64,000 nt of DNA from Streptomyces seoulensis (lineage in GTDB: Bacteria > Actinomycetota > Actinomycetes > Streptomycetales > Streptomycetaceae): NCBI RefSeq assembly GCF_022846655.1, contig NZ_AP025667.1, positions 3,137,001 through 3,201,000 on the forward strand, read 5' to 3'. A program made the translations under genes and the position numbers. Shown one piece after another: positions 9,232-16,971 of the stretch. Numbering within the stretch: position 1 is the stretch's first letter; every line of letters starts with the position of its first letter. Below the pieces are notes generated by a model that saw only the letters and a list, made by a program, of their open reading frames with translations, was not told the origin of the DNA and did not search any database.

Positions 9232-9260
9232 TGGACGCCCCCTCGGGATCGCCCTAGTGT
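9232..9260 (+). promoter_or_regulatory. predicted promoter of the leader ORF and GNAT gene
   Basis: TGGACG at 9232-9237 and TAGTGT at 9255-9260 are spaced by 17 nt and point at the small ORF starting at 9305. The match to the housekeeping consensus is fair. Confidence 0.45.
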
Positions 9261-9304
9261 TGCCGCAGCACGCCCCGAGACGGACCGGAAAGGAGGCGAG
9301 CGTC

Positions 9305-9364
9305 ATGCACACCGCACCGAACGCGCGCTCCCTCCCCTCCGTCATCCGGGTGTGCCACGCCTGA
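9305..9364 (+). CDS. short ORF, possible leader peptide (19 aa)
   Basis: An ATG ORF encoding MHTAPNARSLPSVIRVCHA, preceded by AAAGGAGG at ideal distance, one of the best ribosome-binding sites in the window. It ends 50 bp before the TTG of the GNAT gene on the same strand and lies just after a predicted promoter. Size, position and strong translation signal fit an upstream leader whose translation affects the next gene; a Cys-His pair sits next to the end. No strong attenuator hairpin is visible, only a small AGCC/GGCT stem near 9388. It may equally be a free small peptide. Nothing is known of its function. Confidence 0.5.
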   Translation: MHTAPNARSLPSVIRVCHA

Positions 9365-9414
9365 CCGGACCGGGAGCGCCTCGAAAGCCGAAGGCTCATC
9401 TCCCGGAGGACACC

Positions 9415-10323
9415 TTGACCGCACCGGTCATCCGCACGCTCGACCAGAGCAGTGCCCATCTGTTCGACACCCTGCCCGACCCGCTCGGCCTGAGCGAGCG
9501 GCACCGCACCACCCGCTACCGCCCCGACTGGCAGCGCGTCGCCCTGCGTGACGGACGCCCCGTGGCCCGCGCCGCCTGGTGGGCCCGCGCCGAGGACCCC
9601 AGCCCGCTGCTGATCAACTGGTTCGACGTGGCCGAGGGCGAGGAGGAGGCGGGCGCCGAACTGCTGCGCACCGCGCCCTGGACGACCCCGGAACTCGAAC
9701 TCGACCTGCCCTCCGGCTGGCGGGACGACCCGGCCCTGAGCGCCGCCGTGGCCACCCGCACCGCCGCCGCCCGCCTCGCCGGGTACGAGCCGCTCGTGGA
9801 GCGCTTCCTCTACCGCTGGACCCCCGACCTGGGCCTGCCCGGACAGCCCGGCCGCCTGGAGTTCGCCCCGGAACCGGACGACACCGTCTTCCTCGACGCC
9901 CTGCGCCGCATCCACTCCGCCACTCTGGACGCCCACGCCCTCCGTGCCATCGAGCGGGGCGGGATCGAGCTGGCCGCCCAGGAGGAGCTGGACTTCTTCC
10001 ACTGGTTCCCCTCGCCCAGGAACTGGTGGCGCCTCGCCCGCACCCCCGAGGGCGAGACCGTCGGCATCCACATCCCGGCCCGCAACCCCTCCGGACCCTG
10101 CGTCGGCTTCATCGGCGTCGTGCCCGAGCAGCGCGGGCACGGCTACGCCTACGACCTCCTGGCCGACTGCACCCGCTTCCTCGCCGCCGAGGGCGCCGAG
10201 TTCGTCGCGGCCGCCACCGACCAGGGCAACTTCCCCATGGCCGCCAACTTCACCCGGGCCGGCTACCCCGTCGTACGCGAACGCGTCAACTTCCGGGCCG
10301 ACGGGGAACCAGCCGCCGGCTAG
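9415..10323 (+). CDS. GNAT family N-acetyltransferase
   Basis: A 302-residue acyl-CoA-dependent acyltransferase candidate. The C-terminal half (about 140-295) has the GNAT core: CVGFIGVVPEQRGHGYAYDL corresponds to strand beta4 and the acetyl-CoA-binding motif A (Q/RxxGxG/A), followed by LLADCTRFLAAEGAEFVAA and TDQGNFPMAANFTRAGY (motif B, with the common Asn contact). The N-terminal half is less conserved and may be a degenerate second GNAT domain. The TTG at 9415 is chosen because GGAGGA lies just before it; upstream frame overlaps the leader ORF. Its stop overlaps the convergent oxidoreductase stop by 4 bp. The substrate is unknown. Confidence 0.8.
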   Translation: MTAPVIRTLDQSSAHLFDTLPDPLGLSERHRTTRYRPDWQRVALRDGRPVARAAWWARAEDPSPLLINWFDVAEGEEEAGAELLRTAPWTTPELELDLPSGWRDDPALSAAVATRTAAARLAGYEPLVERFLYRWTPDLGLPGQPGRLEFAPEPDDTVFLDALRRIHSATLDAHALRAIERGGIELAAQEELDFFHWFPSPRNWWRLARTPEGETVGIHIPARNPSGPCVGFIGVVPEQRGHGYAYDLLADCTRFLAAEGAEFVAAATDQGNFPMAANFTRAGYPVVRERVNFRADGEPAAG

Positions 10324-11210
10324 TCGACCGGTTCGGCGCCGAGGCGCTCCTGCGCCGCCGCGAGGATCTCGGTCACCCGCAGACCGAACGCGGCGTCGCA
10401 GGCGTGCCGGCGGCCGGTGCGGGCGGCGGTCGCCAGCGCGTCCGCCGCCCGGGCCAGCGCGGGCACCGCGCCCTCCGAACTCCTCGGCAGCAGCGCCACC
10501 CCCGACTCGCCCCGCAGCTCGACATCGGCCCCGGCCGCCGAGGGCGGCGCCGACAGACTCAGCGTCAGCGTGCTGGAGGCGCCGGTGGCATGGTCGAGCA
10601 CCAGGTGCACGGTGTCCGCTGGCCCGTGCGCCGCCGCCAGCACCTGCCGTACGTCACCCAGCACCGGCAGCAGGACGGACAGCGCGTGCGGGCCCACGTC
10701 CCACAGCGCGCCCTTCTCCCGCCGCCACGCCGAGGCCGCGAACGGGCTGTCGCTGGTGAACACCGAGCCCAGCCACTGCGCCCTGGCCGTGAACCAGCCC
10801 GCCTCGGCGGCCTGTTCCTCGATCCACGCCTCCGGCTCCTTCTGGAAACGGGTGGTGAAGAACACCACCGACGCCACCTGGGCCCGCTCCGCAGCCTCGG
10901 CCACCGCCCGCGCCTCGGCCACACCGAGCGCCAGGGGCTTGTCCAGCAGCAGATGCCGGCCTGCCCGCGCCGCGCGCACCGCCAGTTCCGCCTGCAGGGA
11001 CGGCGGCAGCGCGATTGCCACCGCCTCCACATCGGCCAGCAGCGCGTCCACGTCCGGATAGGCGCGCACCCCGTACTCCCCGGCCAGCGCGGCCGCCGCC
11101 TCAGGCCGGCGCCCCCACACCCCGGCGAAGTCCACGCCCGCGTGGCCGGCCAGCGCCGGCGCGTGTGCGGTACGTGCCCAGGGGCCGGTTCCCAGCAGTC
11201 CGATGCGCAT
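10320..11210 (-). CDS. Gfo/Idh/MocA family NAD(P)-dependent oxidoreductase
   Basis: A 296-residue dehydrogenase with the N-terminal Rossmann fold starting MRIGLLGTGPWARTAHAPAL and the conserved lysine motif in LLLDKPLALGVAEARA at about residue 90, the catalytic EKP-like element (here DKP). The C-terminal half is the alpha/beta substrate domain. Family members oxidise or reduce sugars, inositols and related polyols. The ATG at 11210 has GGGAG upstream; a longer frame to 11246 has no such signal. It lies 35 bp after the ATP-grasp gene on the same strand and could be read through from the graspetide operon, but nothing ties it to RiPP chemistry. Confidence 0.85.
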   Translation of the reverse strand: MRIGLLGTGPWARTAHAPALAGHAGVDFAGVWGRRPEAAAALAGEYGVRAYPDVDALLADVEAVAIALPPSLQAELAVRAARAGRHLLLDKPLALGVAEARAVAEAAERAQVASVVFFTTRFQKEPEAWIEEQAAEAGWFTARAQWLGSVFTSDSPFAASAWRREKGALWDVGPHALSVLLPVLGDVRQVLAAAHGPADTVHLVLDHATGASSTLTLSLSAPPSAAGADVELRGESGVALLPRSSEGAVPALARAADALATAARTGRRHACDAAFGLRVTEILAAAQERLGAEPVD

Positions 11211-11245
11211 CGAGCGCTCCCTTCTCCCGGCCGCTCTCCACGGCA

Positions 11246-12229
11246 TCAGGGCACCCTGCCCCTCTCGTCATGGGTATACGGCTCCACCGGCCCGTCGTCT
11301 CCGGCCAGCCAGTGCGCGATCGTCTCCGCGATCGGCTGACCGGTCTCCAGCTCGACGAAACCGAACTGGCCCGACTGGTTGCACTCCAGGAACCACCAGG
11401 TCCCCTCCGCGTCCTCCGCGAAGTCGAACGCGCCGTAAGCCAGTTCGGCGCCCCTCAGATAGCGGCGGACCGACGCCGCCACGCGCGGGGGCACCTCGGT
11501 GGCGAGCCAGGGGGAGACGGACGGGGCGAAACGGACGTCCACGTGGTCGGGGTGGGCGTCCGGATCGGCCGGTTTGCGCGCCGCCAGCAGCCGGTCACCG
11601 ACCGCCGTGAGCCGGATGTCGGCCCGCTTGTGCACGCGCCGCTGCAGCAGCGTCGGCCCGAAGGCCACGGCGCTGAAGTCGGTGCCCGGCGCGATCCGGC
11701 TGGTCGGCACCGCGCGCGGCGGCTCCTGCGGATGCGCGCCGGAGACCGGCTTGACCACCACGTCCCGGTGCCGCTCGGCGAACTCCCGCGCGGCGTCCGG
11801 GAACGTGGTGATCAGGGTGGCCGGGACCGGCAGCCCGCTGCGCTGGGCGAGCCGCAGCTGCCACGGCTTGTGCCGGGCTCTGCGGGCCGCGTCCGGATGG
11901 TTCATCCAGCGGGCGTCGCTGCACCGCAGCATGCCGTACAGCGCCTGCGCCGACTCCTGGGTCAGCCAGGACGACGGCTGGGCGGCGCGGGCGGCCGCGT
12001 CGCCCGGTCTGCGCACCCAGACGGAGCGCAGACCGCTCATCGGGACCAGGCGCCCGCCGACGGACAACTGGCCGCCCAGAGCGTCCCCCGTGTACTCGCC
12101 GGTGAGCGCCACCCCGTTGGTGAGATCGGCGGGGTCGAACCGGACCACGGGCACGCCCGCCTCGCCCAGCCGCAGGACCACCATGTCCGCCGTGACGTCC
12201 TCGTCACTGGTCAGGATGAGCACGGTCAT
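11246..12229 (-). CDS. tgmB: ATP-grasp ribosomal peptide maturase (graspetide ligase, TgmB family)
   Basis: A 327-residue ligase expected to use ATP to form side-chain ester or amide bonds between Thr/Ser/Lys donors and Asp/Glu acceptors in the adjacent precursor. The N-terminus (MTVLILTSDEDVTADMVVLR) and the segment LRSVWVRRPG match the pre-ATP-grasp domain of this family. The ATP-grasp core follows: RHRDVVVKPVSGAHP (ATP-binding lysine), LLQRRVHKRADIRLTAVGDR and the metal-binding end AYGAFDFAEDAEGTWWFLECN. It lies 16 bp after the precursor gene. Unlike many such loci, no methyltransferase gene (tgmC) is next to it. The family is clear; the ring pattern must be found by experiment. Confidence 0.92.
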   Translation of the reverse strand: MTVLILTSDEDVTADMVVLRLGEAGVPVVRFDPADLTNGVALTGEYTGDALGGQLSVGGRLVPMSGLRSVWVRRPGDAAARAAQPSSWLTQESAQALYGMLRCSDARWMNHPDAARRARHKPWQLRLAQRSGLPVPATLITTFPDAAREFAERHRDVVVKPVSGAHPQEPPRAVPTSRIAPGTDFSAVAFGPTLLQRRVHKRADIRLTAVGDRLLAARKPADPDAHPDHVDVRFAPSVSPWLATEVPPRVAASVRRYLRGAELAYGAFDFAEDAEGTWWFLECNQSGQFGFVELETGQPIAETIAHWLAGDDGPVEPYTHDERGRVP

Positions 12230-12245
12230 CGTCCGGGGCCCGCGA

Positions 12246-12437
12246 TCAGTCGTCGAAGTGCGTCTTGGAGCCTGCCGTGGAGGTGGTCGTCCCCAGGGCG
12301 AGCAGGATCGCGTGGTCGGTGGCGGCGATCCGCCCGTCCGGCAGGACGTTCAACTGCAGTGCGGAGTCGTACGCGTACGGTGCGGTGACATCCAACTGCC
12401 CAGCGGGTCGCGCGTAGTTGAGCGTGAACGGTTGCAT
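12246..12437 (-). CDS. tgmA: graspetide (ATP-grasp-modified RiPP) precursor peptide, TgmA family
   Basis: A 63-residue precursor. The leader begins MQPFTLNYARPAGQ, matching the conserved PFxLNYARPA recognition element of this family, followed by YDSALQLNVLPDGR. The C-terminal core ends TTTSTAGSKTHFDD: hydroxyl donors (Thr, Ser), one Lys and two terminal Asp acceptors suited to macrolactone or macrolactam formation by the next gene's ligase. The start at 12437 has GGGGAGAG before it, and TATAAG at 12472-12467 could be a -10 box with no good -35. Core length and the HFDD ending are typical. Compared with many Streptomyces loci the methyltransferase is missing nearby. Confidence 0.9.
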   Translation of the reverse strand: MQPFTLNYARPAGQLDVTAPYAYDSALQLNVLPDGRIAATDHAILLALGTTTSTAGSKTHFDD

Positions 12438-12649
12438 GGTCTCTCCCCTGTTTCGTCCTTCACGTCCTTATACGAATCGAACGATTGGTTGGTTTCCTCA
12501 CACTCCGTGACCAGAGCCCGGAGGGAGGCACCATGAGCCGGTGGGTCAGCAGGAAGGACGCCGCGCGGGGCGCGGTGGCTGCGTTCCACCGCACATTCGT
12601 CCGGCGGATCCGCCTGCCGTGCCCCGGAAGCGTCCTCCGCGGCCCCGGT

Positions 12650-13516
12650 TCACCCGGCCGGCAGGGCGCGGGCGGCGGCCAGGGCCTGTTCGGCGTACCC
12701 CCGGCCGAACAGCACCGCGTGCACCAGCAGGGGGAAGAGCTGATGCAGTCCGACCCGCTCCCGCCACCCCTCGGCGAGCGGGTTCGTCTCCTCGTACCCC
12801 GCCAGTACCCGTTCCAGGTGGGGACAGCCGAACAGCCGGAGCATCGCCAGGTCGGTCTCCCGGTGGCCGCCGTGCGCGGCCGGGTCGATCACGCGGACCT
12901 CGCCGTCGGCGCCCCACAGGACATTGCCCTGCCACAGGTCGCCGTGCAGCCGCGCGGGCGGCTCGGCGGGGCCTGCGAGCGCGGGCAACCGCTCGCAGGC
13001 CGCCTCGATCATCGCGGCCTCGCCCGGCCGGACCGTCCCCGCGTCGACCGCGGCGCGCAGGTACGGCAGCACCCGGTGCTCGGCGTACCAGGAAGCCCAG
13101 TCGTCGCCCCGTACGTTGCGCATCGGCGCGCGGCCGATGTACGCCTCCTCGGGCCCGTCCGGTGGCGCGGCGCCGAAGGCGGGGGCGCCGGCCGCGTGCA
13201 GGACGGCGAGCGCACGGCCGAAACGCACCGCCGCCCCGGGGTCGGGGCTGCCGGTCGGCACCCGCTCGCTGACCAGCGACCACTCGTCCTGCCCGAGCAC
13301 CTCGGGCACCCTGACCGCACGCGCGGCACCGATCCAGCGCAGCCCGGCCGCCTCGGCGCGCACCGCGCCGGGGCCGTCCCCGCGCTTGACCATCACCGCC
13401 GTGCCGTCCTCGAGGGTCACCTCGGCGGGCGAACCCTGTGCCACCGGTCCGCCCGTGACCCGGCGTCCGGTGAGCCGGGACGCCGTCAGCCCTGGATCTT
13501 CGACTCGCTCGACCAC
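12650..13516 (-). CDS. fructosamine kinase family protein
   Basis: A 288-residue aminoglycoside-phosphotransferase-like kinase. The Brenner-type catalytic loop is ARLHGDLWQGNVLWG at about residue 190 and the DFG-equivalent is VIDPAAHGGHRETDLAML about 25 residues on, the signature of fructosamine-3-kinases, which phosphorylate ketosamines on glycated proteins to start their repair. EEAYIGRAPMRN and the C-terminal LHQLFPLLVHAVLFG are also family phrases. The GTG at 13516 has no ribosome-binding site, but TACTCT ends 6 nt upstream, fitting leaderless expression. The opposite strand is also open across it; that frame is a shadow. Confidence 0.88.
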   Translation of the reverse strand: MVERVEDPGLTASRLTGRRVTGGPVAQGSPAEVTLEDGTAVMVKRGDGPGAVRAEAAGLRWIGAARAVRVPEVLGQDEWSLVSERVPTGSPDPGAAVRFGRALAVLHAAGAPAFGAAPPDGPEEAYIGRAPMRNVRGDDWASWYAEHRVLPYLRAAVDAGTVRPGEAAMIEAACERLPALAGPAEPPARLHGDLWQGNVLWGADGEVRVIDPAAHGGHRETDLAMLRLFGCPHLERVLAGYEETNPLAEGWRERVGLHQLFPLLVHAVLFGRGYAEQALAAARALPAG

Positions 13517-13854
13517 GGGCCCAGAGTACGACCAGCAAAAGCCCGGCCACGCCCGTTACTTCGAGCATTACTACGACGGTTTTCGGCCAAGTTTGCCCGG
13601 AATGCCGGGCGATGCTCCCCGCCGACTGCCGGAGGCCGGACCCGAGGCCCGGGCGGGCCCGCCGGACGGGTAATCGGCTGACCCGTTCGGGGGTCGTACC
13701 GGCGTGTCGCTGCGACAGACGGGTGGAGAGCTGACCCGGCTGGACGGCCTGGATGGTGCGCGGCGACGGCCTGTCCGACGGTGGATCATGTCGAGGCCGG
13801 GTCATGTCAGCCGATGAGGAATCCGCTGCCCGGCCACGGCGGAAGGACACCGAT
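13517..13854. other. 338-bp divergent intergenic region
   Basis: It separates the fructosamine kinase from the surface-protein gene. A leaderless-type -10 (TACTCT, minus strand, 13528-13523) lies at its left end. The centre, about 13530-13600, is relatively AT-rich for this genome. I see no convincing small gene. Confidence 0.5.
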
Positions 13855-14418
13855 ATGCGCTCTGCCCGCATTCTTCTCGCCACGGCGGCCGCATCCGCCG
13901 CCCTCGCCATCGCCACCCCCGGCACCGCGCTCGCCGCGGACGACGGAGGCCGGGACGACTCCTCCTACAACAAGGAGCACGACAGCGACTCCGACCGGGA
14001 CAAGGGTTCCGGTGACAAGGAGTCCGGTGGAAAGGACTCCGGCGGCAAGGACTCCGGCCGCGACTCCTACGACTCCGACAGCGACGGGCCGCGCGGTGGC
14101 GTGCACACGGGCGGCGGCGCCCTCGCCGCCGTCGGCAGCGACGACTGGAGCTCCGACTCCGGTGACGACAGCCGCTTCGACCCCGAGAGCTACAAGGACA
14201 AGGGCGACGGCGGTGGCAGTGGCGGCGGCGGCAAGGACAGCGGCGGAAAGGACGACTCCGACTCCGACAGCGACGGGCCGCGCGGCGGCATGCACACCGG
14301 CGGCGGCGGCCTCGCCGACTCCGGTGGCGTGACCACGGGTGGCGTCGCCGTCCTCGCCGCCGGTGCCGTGGGCGCCTACGCGCTGCGCCGCAAGAAGGCC
14401 GCCGGGCCGGCGTCCTGA
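13855..14418 (+). CDS. secreted low-complexity surface protein with C-terminal membrane anchor
   Basis: A 187-residue exported protein of unknown function. It has a signal peptide (ILLATAAASAALAIATPGTALA), then a Ser/Asp/Gly/Lys-rich region built around two 19-residue near-identical blocks, DSDSDGPRGGVHTGGGALA and DSDSDGPRGGMHTGGGGLA. The C-terminus has a Gly/Thr linker, a hydrophobic segment VAVLAAGAVGAYAL and the positive tail RRKKAA. This signal-repeat-membrane-positive-tail plan is that of a sortase substrate; the only pentapeptide before the membrane segment that resembles a sorting signal is LADSG, a poor match to LPxTG/LAxTG. A class F sortase lies 111 bp downstream, which supports the idea. 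The ATG at 13855 has GGAAGG upstream. Confidence 0.72.
   Translation: MRSARILLATAAASAALAIATPGTALAADDGGRDDSSYNKEHDSDSDRDKGSGDKESGGKDSGGKDSGRDSYDSDSDGPRGGVHTGGGALAAVGSDDWSSDSGDDSRFDPESYKDKGDGGGSGGGGKDSGGKDDSDSDSDGPRGGMHTGGGGLADSGGVTTGGVAVLAAGAVGAYALRRKKAAGPAS
14071..14316 (+). repeat. two in-frame coding repeats in the surface protein
   Basis: Units at 14071-14127 and 14260-14316 (57 bp each) encode the DSDSDGPRGG-HTGGG-LA block and differ at few bases. The DNA-level similarity suggests recent duplication or gene conversion. Confidence 0.7.
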
Positions 14419-14529
14419 CCGTCCCCGCGCATCAGGGGCCGTGGCCGCCGTCGACGCCGCGTCGCGTCGGCGGCCCGCGCCCCCCGACCCCGATCCCTGT
14501 GCTGCCGTGCCCGAGCGAGGTGGTGTCCG

Positions 14530-15162
14530 ATGGCAGCAGACCCTTCCGCCGGTGACAACGCGGGCCGGGGAGGCCGGCTGACGCTGTGGGGGGTGGCCAT
14601 CGCCATCCTCGCGCTCAGCGTCTTCGGCGGCCATCACGGCACGGGCACCGGCACCGACGCCACCCGCGCCAAGAGCGCGACGGCGGGCGCGGTCCAGGCG
14701 GGCGGTGGGTTGCCCCGCTCGGCGCCGACCCGGCTGCGCATCGCGAAGATCGGCGTGGACGCGCCCTTCACCGCCCTGGTGCTCGCCTCCAACGGCCAAC
14801 TGGAGCCGCCGCCCGCGAACAACACCAACCTCGTCGGCTGGTACAGCAAGGGCGCCTCGCCCGGCGAGAAGGGCACCTCGGTCATCGCCGGGCACGTGGA
14901 CACGACCACCTCGGCGGCGGTCTTCGCCGACCTCGACGAACTCGCGCCCGGCGACCGCTTCTCGGTGGAGCGCGCCGACGGCAGCACGGCGAACTTCGTC
15001 GTGGACAGCGCCGACACCTTCGCCAAGGACGACTTCCCCAGCAAGCGGGTGTACGCGAACGCCGCCCGCCCCGAGGTCCGGCTCATCACCTGCGCCGGGG
15101 ACTACGACCACTCGGCCAAGGACTACACGGAGAACCTGGTCGTCTTCGGCCACCTCGTCTGA
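14530..15162 (+). CDS. class F sortase
   Basis: A 210-residue membrane transpeptidase. One N-terminal transmembrane helix (LTLWGVAIAILALSVFGG) is followed by a linker and the sortase beta-barrel from about residue 65. Catalytic residues are His in SVIAGHVDTTTS at about 120 and Cys in VRLITCAGDYDH at about 185. Class F sortases are small, single-TM enzymes found in actinobacteria; substrates are poorly known. After the Cys the sequence reads KDYTENLVVFGHLV, without an Arg at the place often seen in sortases, so the catalytic Arg may be supplied elsewhere or absent. It follows the repeat-bearing surface protein on the same strand, its likely substrate or partner. Its stop is 3 bp from the convergent esterase stop. 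Confidence 0.88.
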   Translation: MAADPSAGDNAGRGGRLTLWGVAIAILALSVFGGHHGTGTGTDATRAKSATAGAVQAGGGLPRSAPTRLRIAKIGVDAPFTALVLASNGQLEPPPANNTNLVGWYSKGASPGEKGTSVIAGHVDTTTSAAVFADLDELAPGDRFSVERADGSTANFVVDSADTFAKDDFPSKRVYANAARPEVRLITCAGDYDHSAKDYTENLVVFGHLV

Positions 15163-15165
15163 GGC

Positions 15166-16344
15166 TCACCGGCCGCGGGGTGCCAGCGGGCCGCCGGAGG
15201 CGAAGGCGAACTCGGCGAAACGCTCGCCGATGCGCCGGTGCGCGGCGCCGTCCGGGTGGAGCCCGTCGGGCAGTGGCAGCTCCGCGAAGTCGGCCCGGCC
15301 GTACAGCTCGCGCCCGTCGAGCAGGTGCAGGTGCGGGTCCTCGGGGGAGCGCTGCGCCACGATCTTGGCCAGCTCCTCGCGTACGGCGTTCAGGGTCAGT
15401 TTGCCCTGGGCGCGCTCCGCCGGGTCCCCGGCCGCCAGGAACGCGAGGCGGCCCTCGCTCAGCGCGGAGAAGTCGGGCATCGTGGGGCCGGGGGTGTCCT
15501 CGTGCATCGGGCACAGGATGGGCGAGACCACGAGCAGCGGCGTGTCGGGGTGGCCCTCGCGGACCGTGTCGAGGAACCCGTGCACGGCGGGCCCGAAGGC
15601 GCGCAGCCGCATCAGGTCGGTGTTGACCAGGTTGATGCCCAGCTTGACGCTGATCACGTCGGCCGGGGTGTCGCGCAGCGCGCGGGCGGTGAACGGGTCC
15701 AGCAGGGCGCTGCCGCCCAGCCCCAGGTTGATCAGCTCGACCCCGCCGAGCGAGGCGGCGACGGCGGGCCAGATCCCGGTCGGACGTGCGGCGTCCGAGC
15801 CGTGGCTGATGGAGCTGCCGTGATGCAGCCACACCGGGCGCCCCGGCGCGGACGAGGGTTCCACAGGCGCGTCGGTGCGCAGGGCGACCAGCTCGGTGGT
15901 CTCGTTGTGCGGCAGCCAGATCTCCACGGCCTTGTCCTCGGCGGACAGTCCCGTGAAGCGTGCGGTGCCCACCGGGCCGGGGGTGCGCTCGGCGGCACCC
16001 GTGGACATGTCGATCGTCAGCGTGTCGCCGCCGGTCACCGACGTGCTGCCGGCCGGGCGTCCGTCCACGAGCAGGTCGTAGACACCGTCCGGGCGCGGCG
16101 GCGCGCCGGTGTAGGACCGCTTGGTCGGCAGCGTGTCCAGCTCGATCGCGGTGGCACGGGTGCGGAACACCAGCCGTACGCCGGAGGGCTGGGACTCCAC
16201 CAGGTGCAGTTGCGGGTCCGCGCACTGGGCGCGCGCCCGCGCGGGCAGCCGGTGCGGGAGCAGGCCCCGCCCGGTGGGCTCCAGTTCCAGGGCGCCGCGG
16301 ACGAGTTCGGCGGTGAGGGGGGTGGTGATCCAGGCGGTGGTCAT
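15166..16344 (-). CDS. SGNH/GDSL-type hydrolase (carbohydrate esterase-like)
   Basis: A 392-residue two-domain protein without a signal peptide. Residues 1-170 form a beta-rich domain with RTRATAIELDTLPTKRSYTG; residues 175-390 form the SGNH hydrolase. Block I with the nucleophile is HHGSSISHG, the oxyanion Gly lies in LGLGGSALLD, the Asn-like element is in VKLGINLVN, and the catalytic Asp-His pair is PDGLHPDG. Such proteins remove acyl groups from sugars or lipids; the substrate is not evident. It lies 15 bp after the TetR gene and is co-transcribed with it from the operator-bearing promoter at 16972-17003, so it is likely induced by a small-molecule ligand of that regulator. Confidence 0.85.
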   Translation of the reverse strand: MTTAWITTPLTAELVRGALELEPTGRGLLPHRLPARARAQCADPQLHLVESQPSGVRLVFRTRATAIELDTLPTKRSYTGAPPRPDGVYDLLVDGRPAGSTSVTGGDTLTIDMSTGAAERTPGPVGTARFTGLSAEDKAVEIWLPHNETTELVALRTDAPVEPSSAPGRPVWLHHGSSISHGSDAARPTGIWPAVAASLGGVELINLGLGGSALLDPFTARALRDTPADVISVKLGINLVNTDLMRLRAFGPAVHGFLDTVREGHPDTPLLVVSPILCPMHEDTPGPTMPDFSALSEGRLAFLAAGDPAERAQGKLTLNAVREELAKIVAQRSPEDPHLHLLDGRELYGRADFAELPLPDGLHPDGAAHRRIGERFAEFAFASGGPLAPRGR

Positions 16345-16359
16345 CGGTGGCCTGTCGGG

Positions 16360-16944
16360 TCAGGGGGCGGGCGGGGGAGTGGTGGGCCAGTTGCGCAGGA
16401 GGGCGTCGAGCGCGTCGAGCGCGCGCTCCCAGGACTCCTGCGAGGCGGGGGCGCTGTGGTCGAAGCCGCCCGCAGACTCCAGGCCGACGTAGCCGCTGAA
16501 GACGCTGCCCAGCAGTCGTACGGCATGGGTCTGGTCCGGCTCGGCGAGGTCGTAGCCGCGCAGGATCGCCCGGGTCATCTGGGAGTGCCGGACGCCCGCG
16601 CTCGCGGCGGCGGTCTCCGGGTCCAGCCGGTAACGGGCCGCCTCGAAGCGGCCGGGGTGCTCGCGGGCGTAGTCGCGGTAGGCGTTGGCGAACGCCGCCA
16701 GGGCGTCCTTGCCCGCCCGGCCCGCCAGTGCCTCGGCTGCCCGGTCGGCGAGCTCCTCCAGGGCGAGCAGCGCGATCCGGGTGCGCAGGTCGTGGGAGTT
16801 GCGCAGATGCGAGTACAGGCTCGCCGTCTTGACGTCGAACCGCCGGGCCAGCGCGGACACGGTCACCTGCTCGAACCCGGCCTCGTCGGCCAGCTCCGCC
16901 CCGGCCCGGACCAGCCGTTCCGTACTCAGACCCGCGCGCACCAT
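16360..16944 (-). CDS. TetR/AcrR family transcriptional repressor
   Basis: A 194-residue regulator. The N-terminal HTH spans about residues 8-55: LSTERLVRAGAELADEAGF, VTVSALARRFDVKTASLYSH (recognition helix with the TetR-typical SLYxH). The C-terminal ligand domain is of the WHG/TetR_C type (GRFEAARYRLDPET, GSVFSGYVGLESAGGF). The ATG at 16944 has GAGAGGTGG upstream. The gene heads an operon with the SGNH hydrolase, and an 11-bp inverted repeat 35 bp before the start overlaps its promoter, so self-repression is very likely. The nearest divergent gene starts 380 bp further and may or may not share control. Confidence 0.88.
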   Translation of the reverse strand: MVRAGLSTERLVRAGAELADEAGFEQVTVSALARRFDVKTASLYSHLRNSHDLRTRIALLALEELADRAAEALAGRAGKDALAAFANAYRDYAREHPGRFEAARYRLDPETAAASAGVRHSQMTRAILRGYDLAEPDQTHAVRLLGSVFSGYVGLESAGGFDHSAPASQESWERALDALDALLRNWPTTPPPAP

Positions 16945-16971
16945 GGGACCACCTCTCGAAGAACCTGACCG

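Noticed and set aside
12533..13681. Plus-strand frame starting ATGAGCCGGTGG with a good ribosome-binding site and no stop for over 1 kb
   Set aside because: It runs antisense through the fructosamine kinase gene, whose motifs are clear on the other strand; the encoded protein is Arg/Pro/Gly-rich with no known features. A short real peptide at its start cannot be fully excluded.
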